From contig JACJYY010000003.1 in assembly GCA_020635875.1 (NCBI GenBank), positions 319,607 through 383,606 on the forward strand: a DNA stretch of 64,000 nt. Reading direction: 5' to 3'. A model generated the notes under the pieces. It was not told where the DNA came from. It was given only the letters and a program-made list of their open reading frames with translations, and made no database searches. The position numbers and the translations under genes are program-made. Source of the DNA: Flavobacteriales bacterium. Its GTDB lineage: Bacteria; Bacteroidota; Bacteroidia; Flavobacteriales; Flavobacteriaceae. Shown in pieces: positions 17,358 to 26,673 of the stretch (the first letter of the stretch is position 1; each line of letters starts with the position of its first letter).

Positions 17358-18622
17358 TGAGTGTTCAAAAGACTTTTGTTAATGTTGATTGGATACTGAT
17401 TCTCTTGTATCTTATCCTAGTATTTCTGGGTTGGGTTAATGTGGTTTCTGCAACTATGGAAAATATGGATAGTTTTTATTTTTCCATGGAGTTTATCTAC
17501 GTTAAGCAGTTGGTTTGGGTTGTAATGAGCATTTTTATTATAGCGTTTTTGTTCAATGTACAAGCCAAGTATTATGAGCGATTTGCAGGGTTGATATATG
17601 CTTTCTCTTTAGTTTCTCTGGCCGGGTTATTTGTGGTGGGTAAAACGGTGGCAGGTCAAACGTGTTGGTATCAATTTGGAGGTTTTAGTATTCAGCCTTC
17701 CGAATTTGCAAAGATTGCAACTTCTTTGGCAATCGCTAAATATACCTCGGAAATTAATGTGGATATTTCCAAATTGAAACATCAATTTACCGTTATTCTA
17801 TTGATTATACTGCCAGTTGTGCTAATCGTGATGCAACCTGATCCTGGAAGTATGTTGGTTTATTCAGCCTTGTTTTTAGTGTTGTTTAGGGAAGGTTTGC
17901 CACCGATATATATATGGGTAGGTTTTTTGGCCATATTGTTTTTTTATTTGACTTTAGTTTTTGGAGATCATTATGTTGCTTTAGGACTTTTTGCGGTTTT
18001 GTCAGCCGTTCTTTTGTATAATTTTAGACAAAAGAGAAGTAAAATCAATGTGCCTCTTGTGTTAATTATTTTTGCGACTATAGTAGGTTATGTGTATTCT
18101 ATTTCCTTTGTTTTTAATGAAGTGTTTAAGCCTCACCATCGTGATCGATTTAATATTTTGTTAGGAAGACAAGTCGATCTTAAAGGAACAGGATACAATA
18201 CCAATCAATCGGAAATAGCAATTGGTTCAGGAGGATGGACAGGGAAAGGTTATTTGGAAGGAACACAAACGCGAGGGGATTTTGTGCCAGAGCAACATAC
18301 CGATTATATTTTTACTATCGTTGGGGAAGAATGGGGTTTTTTAGGGGCTTCCATTGTGATTTTGTTGTTTGCTGGGTTGATTTTAAGGTTATTGTATTTG
18401 GCGGAAAAGCAAAAAAGTAAATTTGCTAGAGTGTATGGATATTGTGTGGCATCCATTTTTTTTGTCCATTTTTTGATTAATGTAGGAATGGTCCTTGGGG
18501 TAATGCCTACAGTTGGTATCCCTCTTCCCTTTTTCTCTTACGGAGGATCTAGCTTATGGAGTTTTACGATATTATTGTTTATCTTCATCAAGTTAGAAGC
18601 TAACAACCTAAACGAATGGTAA
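17357..18622 (+). CDS. rodA: Peptidoglycan glycosyltransferase RodA
   Basis: A 421-aa SEDS-family polymerase with about ten transmembrane helices that polymerises lipid II with PBP2. Family features are QPSEFAKIA, MQPDPGSMLV, the catalytic-loop region ending VPEQHTDYIFTIVGEEWGF (central Asp), and the final GVMPTVGIPLPFFSYGGSS. Length and motif order are normal for RodA. The start overlaps the mrdA stop by one base. Confidence 0.97.
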   Translation: MSVQKTFVNVDWILILLYLILVFLGWVNVVSATMENMDSFYFSMEFIYVKQLVWVVMSIFIIAFLFNVQAKYYERFAGLIYAFSLVSLAGLFVVGKTVAGQTCWYQFGGFSIQPSEFAKIATSLAIAKYTSEINVDISKLKHQFTVILLIILPVVLIVMQPDPGSMLVYSALFLVLFREGLPPIYIWVGFLAILFFYLTLVFGDHYVALGLFAVLSAVLLYNFRQKRSKINVPLVLIIFATIVGYVYSISFVFNEVFKPHHRDRFNILLGRQVDLKGTGYNTNQSEIAIGSGGWTGKGYLEGTQTRGDFVPEQHTDYIFTIVGEEWGFLGASIVILLFAGLILRLLYLAEKQKSKFARVYGYCVASIFFVHFLINVGMVLGVMPTVGIPLPFFSYGGSSLWSFTILLFIFIKLEANNLNEW

Positions 18623-18635
18623 CAATCGCATTGTG

Positions 18636-19187
18636 ATGCAAAAAGGAATCTCTAAATACAAGCCCTTTTTTGGTTTTATACTCCGATTTTTAGGTGGGTA
18701 TTCCTTTTTGGTATTGTTGTATCGTTGGTATTTGAGTCAGTACAATACGTTGCAAAATGAAGTAGATGGGATTACCTATACTGTATCGGATTGGTCTATC
18801 AAGATATTGGAATGGTTAGGGTATCCAGCCCGTATGGAAGCCCATGAAACGCAATCATCAATGGTTTTTTATTTTGGTGAAAAGGCGGTTGTACGCATGA
18901 TTGAAGGGTGTAATGCAGTAAGTGTAGTGTTGCTTTTTGTTGCTTTTATTGTGGCATTTTCGGGTTCATTTAGAAGAACATTCTTCTATTCTGTGGTGGG
19001 AGCAGGGATTATACTTGTGCTGAACATTGTTAGGATTGTTTTGATTACCATAGGTATATATCATTTTCCACAATATGAACATATTTTACATGAGGTCATA
19101 TTTCCTTTAATGATTTATGGTGTGGTGCTTCTTTTGTGGGTTGTATGGGTTAATAAATATTCTTATCATGCGAAAAACCTTACGTAG
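18636..19187 (+). CDS. xrtF: Exosortase family protein XrtF
   Basis: A 183-aa integral membrane cysteine transpeptidase of the exosortase family, flavobacterial type F. The catalytic triad residues sit in membrane-edge motifs: C92 (IEGCNAVSV), R133 (NIVRIVL) and H152 (LHEVIFP). Exosortases are thought to process proteins with a C-terminal tripartite sorting tail. The ATG at 18636 is preferred to the GTG one codon earlier. It follows rodA by 13 bp and overlaps the next gene by 20 bp, so it is co-transcribed with the cell-shape operon. Confidence 0.9.
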   Translation: MQKGISKYKPFFGFILRFLGGYSFLVLLYRWYLSQYNTLQNEVDGITYTVSDWSIKILEWLGYPARMEAHETQSSMVFYFGEKAVVRMIEGCNAVSVVLLFVAFIVAFSGSFRRTFFYSVVGAGIILVLNIVRIVLITIGIYHFPQYEHILHEVIFPLMIYGVVLLLWVVWVNKYSYHAKNLT

Positions 19188-19617
19188 GCATAAAAAGGAC
19201 ATATTAGTAGTTGTGGGTTTGGTTGTAGTATTTGCTGTAATTAGAATGTATCAGCGTGATTTGTTCTATGATCCCTTTCTTGATTATTTTGAATATGATT
19301 ATTTATATAAAGATTTTCCAGAATTCGATGGCTTTTTATTGTGCTTAAATTACATGTTTAGATATGGGCTTAACAGTTTAGTTTCTCTCATTATTCTTTA
19401 TGTGCTGTTTAAAAATAGGTCATACATCAAATTAGCTATGATAATATACTTGTTAGCTTTGATTGTACTGTTGATCTTATTTATATTGGCTGTTAATTTT
19501 ACAACGTTCGAGAACTACCAGTTCTTATTTTATATCAGGAGATTTATAATACAACCATTGTTAGTTTTACTGTTAATTCCTGCCTTTTACTTTCAAAAAA
19601 AACATATTCGTCGATAG
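19168..19617 (+). CDS. Exosortase F system-associated membrane protein
   Basis: A 149-aa protein. The frame extends upstream, but the ATG at 19168 gives MRKTLRRHKKDILVV, the start expected for the partner protein found next to XrtF. It has about four transmembrane helices and a conserved-looking extracytoplasmic segment (RMYQRDLFYDPFLDYFE). The role is unknown beyond genomic association with XrtF. It overlaps xrtF by 20 bp. No terminator follows, and a new promoter begins 28 bp after the stop. Confidence 0.85.
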   Translation: MRKTLRRHKKDILVVVGLVVVFAVIRMYQRDLFYDPFLDYFEYDYLYKDFPEFDGFLLCLNYMFRYGLNSLVSLIILYVLFKNRSYIKLAMIIYLLALIVLLILFILAVNFTTFENYQFLFYIRRFIIQPLLVLLLIPAFYFQKKHIRR

Positions 19618-19644
19618 TTTCGCGTTTTCCTCAAGCGATGTTAT

Positions 19645-19652
19645 TAACTTTG
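19645..19652 (+). promoter_or_regulatory. Promoter -7 element close to the HYC_CC_PP start
   Basis: TAACTTTG ends only five bases before the ATG at 19658. If used, the transcript would start at or next to the start codon. Confidence 0.5.
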
Positions 19653-19657
19653 TGGGT

Positions 19658-20104
19658 ATGAATACATTCAAAAACTTTTTGGTGATGATTTTGGCTGCTT
19701 TACTTGTGTTTGTCAATACAGGTTTAGTACTCAATATCCATTATTGTGAAGGTAACTTTGAATCGATAACAAGCGTATTTCAAGAAAATGAAACTTGTAG
19801 AGAGCATAATGAAGAAGCCCATTTGCATGAAAAAACCATTCACGCCTGTTGTGTTGCGACGTCTAAGAATCACAAATCATGTTGTTCTGACGAAGTTTTA
19901 GTACTTCAGGATTCAAATGACAAAATAGGAATTGACTTTAAGCCCTTTTATTGTTTGGTTTTGCCAATAACTGCTCAATCAAATTCAGGCTTACTAACAG
20001 CATTGGAGTTTGTAGATAAACATGATTTCAGAGAGTATTATTGCTTTGAATCTAATGCACCTCCGCTTTATCAGTTATTCTGTCAATATACATACTTTGG
20101 ATAA
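19658..20104 (+). CDS. HYC_CC_PP family protein
   Basis: A 148-aa exported or membrane-anchored Cys-rich protein. It has the family landmarks after which the group is named: IHYCEG (28-30), CC pairs at 64-65 and 75-76, and a C-terminal PP (135-136) in NAPPLYQLFCQYTYF. An N-terminal hydrophobic helix (5-25) precedes HYC. The spread of Cys and His suggests metal binding. Homologues are, as I recall, encoded just before a TonB-dependent receptor; here that receptor lies beyond an IS30 insertion. The ATG at 19658 is preferred to a GTG two codons earlier. Confidence 0.85.
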   Translation: MNTFKNFLVMILAALLVFVNTGLVLNIHYCEGNFESITSVFQENETCREHNEEAHLHEKTIHACCVATSKNHKSCCSDEVLVLQDSNDKIGIDFKPFYCLVLPITAQSNSGLLTALEFVDKHDFREYYCFESNAPPLYQLFCQYTYFG

Positions 20105-20138
20105 AAATAAATAAACAGTTTTTCAACGTAAAGTGAAA

Positions 20139-21259
20139 GGTAGATTCAACTAGCAAATGCAATTTTTTGATTTATAAAATTAAAAAATACTTCATAAGGT
20201 TTTTTAAACCCTAGGTTTTTCCTTGGTCTATTATTTAGTTTCATTTGTATTTTGTTGATATTATTTGTGTTATGTTCTGTAATGGGTTTGTTTTTTGGGT
20301 AATATTGCCGTAATAGTTTGTTCATATATTCTATTTGTCCTTTTTCCCAGGAGCAATAAGGATTGGTAAAAAAAGTTTTTGCATTTAACTTTTCAGCAAC
20401 TACTTGGTGTTGGGCAAATTCAAGGCCATTGTCCATAGTAATGGATTTAACCCATTTTTTATACGGTAATAATGTGTCTGTCATTGCTTTGCTGACACCC
20501 TCTGCGTTTTTTCCATTAGGTAAATAGGCTATTAGGAGCTCTTTTGACACCCTTTCTGTTAATGTAAGTATAAAACCTTTGTGGTTTTTCCCAGCTATTA
20601 AATCAGCTTCCCAATGTCCAAATTCGTCACGTTTGTTTGCTTTTTCTGACCTGTTTTCTACACCAACTCGGTTCTTGATTTTAACTTTTGTTGCACCGCC
20701 AACCGGACGTTTTCTGTGCTTTAATTGATGACGTAAATGCTTGTATAGTGTGCCACCATTTTCCTTGTCTAATCTAACATATTGATAAATACGCTCAATA
20801 GACACCATTTCAATTTTTTGACTTTTACAATAGCCTACTATTTCTTCTGGAGACCATTGTTCGTATTCTATATAATAACGTACTTTTTTCTCAATAGCTT
20901 TTGTAAAACGTCTAACACTAGTAAAGCGTTCCTTTCGCTCTGAAGCCATTTCATTGGCTTTTTCTGGATTGTAATTGCCTCGTTTTAAACTGTTCCTTTT
21001 AAGTTCCCTACCTACCGTACTTAAGTGAACGTTAAGTTCTTTTGCTATGGTGGTCTTATTAAATCCATTGTTGAGCATTACCGATAAAACGTATCTTTGC
21101 TCCTTAGTTAAATGCTTCATATTACAACTTTTAGGACGGAGACTAATATAATAGTGTTTACCTATTCGGAACAAAGAGAAGAGATATCTCTCTCTTCTTT
21201 TGTCCGAAAAAATAAAGTATAAGCCCCGTTAAAAATTGCATTTACTAATTGAAACTAAT
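20139..21259 (-). mobile_element. IS30-family insertion sequence, copy 2
   Basis: An 1121-bp element, inverted relative to copy 1 at 90-1210, with the same ends and an identical transposase. It is flanked by AAA on both sides (20136-20138 and 21260-21262), a 3-bp target duplication different from the AAT of copy 1. It lies between the HYC_CC_PP gene and the TonB-dependent receptor. Confidence 0.93.
20146..21120 (-). CDS. IS30-family transposase, copy 2
   Basis: A 324-aa protein identical to that encoded at 229-1203 (helix-turn-helix, then D173, D230 and E264). The ATG at 21120 is chosen over the upstream TTG at 21174 for the same reason as in copy 1. Transcription runs against the flanking HYC_CC_PP and receptor genes, so read-through from the host promoter would oppose the transposase gene. 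Confidence 0.95.
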   Translation of the reverse strand: MKHLTKEQRYVLSVMLNNGFNKTTIAKELNVHLSTVGRELKRNSLKRGNYNPEKANEMASERKERFTSVRRFTKAIEKKVRYYIEYEQWSPEEIVGYCKSQKIEMVSIERIYQYVRLDKENGGTLYKHLRHQLKHRKRPVGGATKVKIKNRVGVENRSEKANKRDEFGHWEADLIAGKNHKGFILTLTERVSKELLIAYLPNGKNAEGVSKAMTDTLLPYKKWVKSITMDNGLEFAQHQVVAEKLNAKTFFTNPYCSWEKGQIEYMNKLLRQYYPKNKPITEHNTNNINKIQMKLNNRPRKNLGFKKPYEVFFNFINQKIAFAS

Positions 21260-21298
21260 AAATACTATCTGTTTGTTTAATTTTTATTTCAATTTATC

Positions 21299-23545
21299 AT
21301 GTACAAAATAAATATACTTGTTCTTCTTTTTATAAGTTGTTTTAGTCTTCACGCTCAACAGACCGAAGGAGTAATCTACGAATTAGATGAACAATCAAAA
21401 GAAATCCCAATAATGGGTGCCAATGTATTTTGGTTAGATACTTCTGTAGGGACAATAACCAATGAACGCGGCTATTTTACACTCCCTCAAAGTGATAAAA
21501 CACATCTATTAGTGATTAGTTTCGTGGGGTATAAAGTAGATACTCTCCATGTGCATCACAACGAATATATCAAGCATAGGTTACAACCGAATGAGGAATT
21601 AGATGAGGTAACGGTCACCGCCACCCAAAAGTCACTGCAAAAGTCCTATTTGCAAACTATAGGAATAGAAAAAATCAGTAGTAAGGAACTATTAAAGGCG
21701 GCTTGTTGCAATTTGTCAGAAAGCTTTGAGACCAATCCAAGTATTGATGTCAACTTTTCTGATGCGGTCACAGGTAATAAACAAATTAAAATGTTGGGAT
21801 TAACAAGTCCTTATATTTTAATAACAGAAGAAAATATACCCTCTTTAAGAGGAGCTTCTCAGGCCTATGGGATGAATTTTACACCGGGAACATGGCTAGA
21901 AAGTATTCAGATTACCAAAGGAGCAGGTTCAGTAATTAATGGATACGAAAGTATTTCTGGACAAATCAATACAGAATTAATTAAACCGTTAAATGATATT
22001 CCTTTTTATTTGAATGCTTATGGGTCAACGGGTAGTCGCTATGAACTAAATACACATTTTAATAAAAAGTTTTCTGAAAAATGGTCGAGTAGCCTATTTG
22101 TTCATGGAAGTACTCGTATGAATGAAACAGATAATAACGGTGATGGATTTATGGATAATCCATTGGGGCGACAAATTAATTTACTGAATAGATGGCAATA
22201 TTATGATGCAAAAACAGGCTGGGTAAGCTTTATTAATGTAAGGTATTTGGGTGATGCTAAAATGAGTGGACAGTTAGGGTTTGACCCAAAGAAGCATAAA
22301 TTGCAAAACCAAGTTTGGGGTGCGGAAGTTAATACGAGGAGAACAGATTTTTCGACTAAGATAGGGTATGTTTTTCCAGATTTGCCGTATAAAAGTTTTG
22401 GTTGGCAAACCGCTTATTCAGATCATAATCAAGAATCCTATTATGGCTTGAGACGGTATGATATACAACAACAAAGCATTTATTCTAATCTTATGTATAA
22501 TTCGATTATTAGGAATACCAATAATAAGTTTACGGCAGGAATAAATGTAACAACTGACGCCTATGATGAGCAGTTTGTAACAGTAAATTATGATAGAAGA
22601 GATAGTTCGATTGGAGCTTTTTTTGAATATGCGTATTGTAATGATGATAATTTTAGTGCAACTCTAGGAGGACGAATAGATAATCATAATAGGCTGGGTT
22701 TGTTTTTTACTCCCCGTTTGCATTTGCGTTACCAGCCTTGGAAGAATACGACGGTTAGAATTTCTGGAGGACGAGGAAAAAGGCAGGCTAATATCTTTGC
22801 CGAAAATCAAGCCTTGTTAGCAAGTTCCAGAGAGTTCTTTTTAATGGGGAACAATACCTCACAGCCATATGGGCTTAACCCAGAAACAGCTTGGAATTAT
22901 GGGGTGAGTTTTATGCAAAGATTTAAACTATGGGGAGCCGAAGCCGAATTAGGCCTTGATTTTTTTGTAACGGATTTTGTCAATCGTGTAGTTGTAGATC
23001 GTTATACAAGTGCTGGCTCTGTAGTGTTTTATAATGTAGAAGGAGGGTCGACAGCACAAAGTACACAGTTGGATTTTAGTATTGAGCCAATCAGGCATTT
23101 TACGATCAGAACCTCTTATAAATATTATGATAGTCAAACGGATTTTCTAATAGGCAAAAAACAAGAGCCGTTACAGGCTCAGCATCGCTTTTTCACCAAC
23201 TTAGAGTTCAAAACACATATAAAGGAAAAAGGAAAACAATGGCGTTTTGATTATACTTTTCATTGGAATGGAGAACAATATTTGCCATATACTGGGTCAA
23301 ATCCCACAGTTTATCAACTGGATCAAAAATCCAAATCATTTGCCCTTATGAATGCTCAGATAACCCGCACTTTTAGCACTGTTTTTGAGATGTATCTTGG
23401 AGGAGAAAATATCTCAAATTATAGACAGTCTAATGCTATTGTTAGTGCAAATGACCCATTTAGCCCTTATTTTGATGCGACGATGATTTATGGGCCAGTT
23501 TTTGGTCAGATGTATTATATGGGACTTAGATATAAGATTAAATAA
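21299..23545 (+). CDS. TonB-dependent outer-membrane receptor, probable metal uptake
   Basis: A 748-aa receptor. It has a signal peptide (cleavage after SLHAQ), then a carboxypeptidase-regulatory-like beta domain (about 23-100, ending ELDEVTVTAT), then a plug domain beginning ELLKAACCNLSESFETNPS with a Cys pair at 136-137, then a 22-strand barrel ending MYYMGLRYKIK. The AACCNLSESFETN-type plug occurs in Bacteroidota receptors near heavy-metal proteins. An HMA-like protein gene follows 15 bp later. The upstream HYC_CC_PP gene is cut off by IS30, so the original promoter may no longer reach this gene. Confidence 0.92.
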   Translation: MYKINILVLLFISCFSLHAQQTEGVIYELDEQSKEIPIMGANVFWLDTSVGTITNERGYFTLPQSDKTHLLVISFVGYKVDTLHVHHNEYIKHRLQPNEELDEVTVTATQKSLQKSYLQTIGIEKISSKELLKAACCNLSESFETNPSIDVNFSDAVTGNKQIKMLGLTSPYILITEENIPSLRGASQAYGMNFTPGTWLESIQITKGAGSVINGYESISGQINTELIKPLNDIPFYLNAYGSTGSRYELNTHFNKKFSEKWSSSLFVHGSTRMNETDNNGDGFMDNPLGRQINLLNRWQYYDAKTGWVSFINVRYLGDAKMSGQLGFDPKKHKLQNQVWGAEVNTRRTDFSTKIGYVFPDLPYKSFGWQTAYSDHNQESYYGLRRYDIQQQSIYSNLMYNSIIRNTNNKFTAGINVTTDAYDEQFVTVNYDRRDSSIGAFFEYAYCNDDNFSATLGGRIDNHNRLGLFFTPRLHLRYQPWKNTTVRISGGRGKRQANIFAENQALLASSREFFLMGNNTSQPYGLNPETAWNYGVSFMQRFKLWGAEAELGLDFFVTDFVNRVVVDRYTSAGSVVFYNVEGGSTAQSTQLDFSIEPIRHFTIRTSYKYYDSQTDFLIGKKQEPLQAQHRFFTNLEFKTHIKEKGKQWRFDYTFHWNGEQYLPYTGSNPTVYQLDQKSKSFALMNAQITRTFSTVFEMYLGGENISNYRQSNAIVSANDPFSPYFDATMIYGPVFGQMYYMGLRYKIK

Positions 23546-23560
23546 TTAAAAAATTGAAAG

Positions 23561-23908
23561 ATGAAAAATATAGTAATACTGGTGTTTGTAATTTGTAGTG
23601 GGATACTAACACAGGCACAGACCAAGCCCAATAAAAATGCAAAACATGAATTTCATGTGAGTGGAAATTGTGAGATGTGTAAAAAAAGAATTGAAAAAGC
23701 AGCGTTAAATGTGTCAGGAGTAAAAATGGCTGATTGGCATTTAGACTGTGGGACTCTGTATCTCATACTTAACGAAAATAAGACTCATGTGGATAGTGTT
23801 AGAGTTAATGTTGCCAGAGTGGGACATGATACAGACAAAATAAAAGCCGCTATAGAGGCTTACGAGAAGTTACACAGTTGTTGTAAATATACTAGGAAGG
23901 AAGAATAA
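23561..23908 (+). CDS. Secreted HMA-like heavy-metal-binding protein
   Basis: A 115-aa protein. It has a signal peptide (to QAQ, about residue 20) followed by a heavy-metal-associated ferredoxin-like fold: FHVSGNCEMCKKRIEKAA with the metal-binding CxxC at 37-40, then ADWHLDCGTLYL and VNVARVGHDTDKIKA. An additional Cys pair (HSCC) lies near the C-terminus. A periplasmic copper- or cadmium-binding role is likely by family, but the metal is unknown. It lies 15 bp after the receptor gene and probably shares its transcript. Confidence 0.88.
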   Translation: MKNIVILVFVICSGILTQAQTKPNKNAKHEFHVSGNCEMCKKRIEKAALNVSGVKMADWHLDCGTLYLILNENKTHVDSVRVNVARVGHDTDKIKAAIEAYEKLHSCCKYTRKEE

Positions 23909-23951
23909 TATTAATTGTAGGAAAAGATGGTGTTGTTTCAAAAAAAAGATG

Positions 23952-23959
23952 TAGATTTG
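23952..23959 (+). promoter_or_regulatory. Possible promoter -7 element of rpsO
   Basis: TAGATTTG, 50 bp before rpsO. The nearest upstream TTG is closer (16 nt) than the usual 19-21 nt. Confidence 0.4.
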
Positions 23960-24009
23960 CCGACTGGTGAAAGACACCAATACATAACAATCATTTTAAT
24001 AATATTAGC

Positions 24010-24279
24010 ATGTACTTAACAAAAGAGAAAAAAGCAGAGATTTTTGCAAAACACGGAGGTGAGGCAAAAAACACAGGTTCAACAGAAGGACAAATAGCAT
24101 TGTTCACTTTCAGAATCAACCACCTAACAGAACACTTAAAACAAAATCGTCACGATTATAACACAGAGCGTTCACTAGTGAAACTAGTAGGTAAAAGAAG
24201 AAGTTTGTTAGATTATCTTAAAGCAAAAGATATTGTGAAATATCGTGAGGTAATTAAAGAATTGAACATCAGAAAATAA
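24010..24279 (+). CDS. rpsO: 30S ribosomal protein S15
   Basis: An 89-aa ribosomal protein that binds the central domain of 16S rRNA. Features are GSTEGQIALFTFRINHLTEHL and the RRSLLDYLKAKD segment, full length for S15. It is followed by a clear terminator and then by pnp, the widespread rpsO-pnp order. Many bacteria autoregulate rpsO through its mRNA leader; no such structure was worked out here. Confidence 0.99.
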   Translation: MYLTKEKKAEIFAKHGGEAKNTGSTEGQIALFTFRINHLTEHLKQNRHDYNTERSLVKLVGKRRSLLDYLKAKDIVKYREVIKELNIRK

Positions 24280-24287
24280 ACGATAAG

Positions 24288-24315
24288 AAGAGGCTACCAG
24301 CCTCTTTTTATTTTT
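24288..24315 (+). terminator. Rho-independent terminator of rpsO
   Basis: AAGAGGCT / AGCCTCTT stem with an ACC loop, followed by a T-rich tail. Confidence 0.88.
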
Positions 24316-24393
24316 ACGAAAAAGTATAGTTTTTCATTGGGTACTTACAACAACAACACAACAACCCATTGTTTAATTAATTAAAATCAAAAA

Positions 24394-26544
24394 ATGATTC
24401 CACAAGTTTTTAAAGAGGTCATTGAATTAGGAGATGGAAGAACCATTTCTATCGAGACCGGGAAATTAGCCAAACAAGCGCACGGGAGTGTTGTTGTACG
24501 CATGGGAAAAGCCATGTTATTGTGTACTGTAGTGTCTAACTACAAACAATCGGATGTAGACTTTTTGCCTTTAACAGTAGATTATAGAGAAAAATTTGCA
24601 GCAGCAGGTAAATATCCAGGAGGTTTCTTCAAAAGAGAAGCAAGACCTACAGATGATGAGGTATTGACAATGCGTTTGATTGACCGTGTATTACGTCCAT
24701 TGTTTCCAAAAGATTACCATGCCGAAACACAAGTAATGGTGCAATTAATGTCTCATGATGACGATGTAATACCAGATGCATTGGCTGGTTTAGGAGCGTC
24801 AGCAGCGATTCAGTTGAGTGATATTCCTTTCGAAACGCCAATTTCTGAAGCGCGTGTAGCCCGTATAGATGGTCAATTTGTAATCAACCCGACAAGAGCA
24901 CAATTAGCACTATCTGATATTGATATGATGGTGGGTGCTTCAGCCGATTCAGTAATGATGGTTGAAGGAGAGATGAGTGAAATTTCTGAAGAAGAAATGG
25001 CAGACGCTATCAAATTTGCACATGAGGCTATAAAAGTGCAGTGTGCAGCTCAAATAAAACTAGCAGAAGCTTTTGGTAAGAAAGAGACACGAGCGTATAC
25101 AGAAGCTGAAGAAAATGAAGAGTTAGCAGCCAAAATCAAGTCTTTGGCTTATGATAAGTGTTATGCTATAGCTAAAAAAGGAACTTCTAAAGTGGAGCGT
25201 TCACAGGCTTTCGAAGAAGTAAAAGAAGAAGTTTTAGCAGCCTTTTCAGAAGAAGAGCTAGAAGAATTGGGGGGTGCAGTAGAGTACTATTTCGGTAAAG
25301 CTCAAAAGAATGCCGTTCGTGAATTGACATTGTCCGAAGGATTGCGTTTAGATGGCCGTAAAACAACCGAAATCAGACCTATCTGGGGAGAGGTAGATTA
25401 TTTGCCATCAACACATGGTTCGTCTTTATTTACCCGTGGTGAAACACAAGCATTAGCAACAGTTACTTTAGGTACGTCAAAAGATGCTAATATTATCGAT
25501 TCCCCAACATTTGAGGGTGAAGAAAGATTCTATTTACATTATAATTTCCCTCCATTTTGTACTGGAGAAGCACGACCATTAAGAGGAACTTCTCGTAGAG
25601 AGGTGGGACACGGAAATTTAGCACAAAGAGCTTTAAAGGGAGTAATTCCAGCAGACTGTCCATATACAGTGCGAGTAGTGTCCGAAGTGTTAGAGTCTAA
25701 CGGTTCGTCGTCTATGGCAACAGTTTGTGCAGGAACTATGGCATTAATGGATGCTGGAGTTCAAATCAGCAAGCCTGTTTCTGGTATCGCTATGGGATTG
25801 ATTTCAGATGGAGATCGTTATGCGGTGTTATCTGATATTTTAGGTGATGAGGATCACTTAGGAGATATGGACTTTAAGGTAACGGGTACAGAAGATGGTA
25901 TCACAGCTTGTCAAATGGATATCAAAGTAAAAGGCCTTTCTTACGAAATATTAGTAAATGCCTTGAAACAAGCACGTGAAGGACGTTTACATATCTTAGG
26001 TAAAATCAAAGAGGTTATAGCAGCGCCTAATAGTGATGTGAAACCACACTCTCCTAAAATGGTTACTACTCGTATTCCTGGGCAGTACATAGGAGCGTTA
26101 ATTGGACCTGGTGGAAAAGTAATCCAAGAATTACAAAAAGTCACTAAAACTACTATCGTGATTAACGAAGATGAAGTTACAGAGGAAGGAATTGTTGAAA
26201 TACTAGGGACAGACCAAAATGGTATTGATGCGGTAATGGATAAAATAAGATCGATTACTTTTAAACCTGAAGTAGGTAATGTATATGATGTAAAAGTGAT
26301 AAAAATGCTTGATTTTGGAGCCGTAGTGGAATACCTAGAAGCCCCAGGAAACGAAGTGTTGTTACACGTGTCTGAAATTGCATGGGAACGCACAGAAAAT
26401 GTGGCAGATGTATTAAAGATGGGTGATGAGTTCCAAGTGAAGTATTTTGGAGTAGATCCTAAAACTCGTAAGGAAAAGGTGTCTAAAAAGGCTTTGTTGC
26501 CAAGACCGCCTCGCGAGGATAAGAAACCTGTTGAAAAGAATTAA
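24394..26544 (+). CDS. pnp: Polyribonucleotide nucleotidyltransferase (PNPase)
   Basis: A 716-aa 3'-5' phosphorolytic exoribonuclease of the RNA degradosome. Two RNase PH domains (about 1-230 and 310-550) flank an alpha-helical linker, followed by a KH domain ([20 protein letters not shown]) and an S1 domain ([20 protein letters not shown] to [19 protein letters not shown]). Catalytic-side motifs such as [17 protein letters not shown] and [18 protein letters not shown] are intact. The length is normal. It ends at a strong terminator. Confidence 0.98.
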   Translation: MIPQVFKEVIELGDGRTISIETGKLAKQAHGSVVVRMGKAMLLCTVVSNYKQSDVDFLPLTVDYREKFAAAGKYPGGFFKREARPTDDEVLTMRLIDRVLRPLFPKDYHAETQVMVQLMSHDDDVIPDALAGLGASAAIQLSDIPFETPISEARVARIDGQFVINPTRAQLALSDIDMMVGASADSVMMVEGEMSEISEEEMADAIKFAHEAIKVQCAAQIKLAEAFGKKETRAYTEAEENEELAAKIKSLAYDKCYAIAKKGTSKVERSQAFEEVKEEVLAAFSEEELEELGGAVEYYFGKAQKNAVRELTLSEGLRLDGRKTTEIRPIWGEVDYLPSTHGSSLFTRGETQALATVTLGTSKDANIIDSPTFEGEERFYLHYNFPPFCTGEARPLRGTSRREVGHGNLAQRALKGVIPADCPYTVRVVSEVLESNGSSSMATVCAGTMALMDAGVQISKPVSGIAMGLISDGDRYAVLSDILGDEDHLGDMDFKVTGTEDGITACQMDIKVKGLSYEILVNALKQAREGRLHILGKIKEVIAAPNSDVKPHSPKMVTTRIPGQYIGALIGPGGKVIQELQKVTKTTIVINEDEVTEEGIVEILGTDQNGIDAVMDKIRSITFKPEVGNVYDVKVIKMLDFGAVVEYLEAPGNEVLLHVSEIAWERTENVADVLKMGDEFQVKYFGVDPKTRKEKVSKKALLPRPPREDKKPVEKN

Positions 26545-26563
26545 CTGATTTATTAGTTATATC

Positions 26564-26600
26564 AAAAAACCCTCGATTGTAAAATTGAGGGTTTTTTATT
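26564..26600 (+). terminator. Rho-independent terminator of pnp
   Basis: A CCCTCgATT / AATtGAGGG stem with a short loop, preceded by an A-run and followed by TTTTTT. Confidence 0.9.
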
Positions 26601-26632
26601 TATAAAAAACTGGGCGAACACTGATAAATTTT

Positions 26633-26640
26633 TAAATTTG
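26633..26640 (+). promoter_or_regulatory. Promoter -7 element for the coiled-coil membrane protein
   Basis: TAAATTTG, 33 bp before the ATG at 26674 and just after the pnp terminator. Confidence 0.55.
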
Positions 26641-26673
26641 TGTACCTCGGTACTAATCAAAATAGAAAAAAGA

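Noticed and set aside
90..21262. A composite transposon of 21 kb bounded by the two IS30 copies
   Set aside because: Each copy has its own 3-bp target duplication (AAT and AAA) and the interval holds core genes such as rpoD, purH and mreB; two independent insertions explain this better.
25941..26393. A 150-aa minus-strand open frame
   Set aside because: Antisense to the KH and S1 region of pnp; the translation has no domain features.
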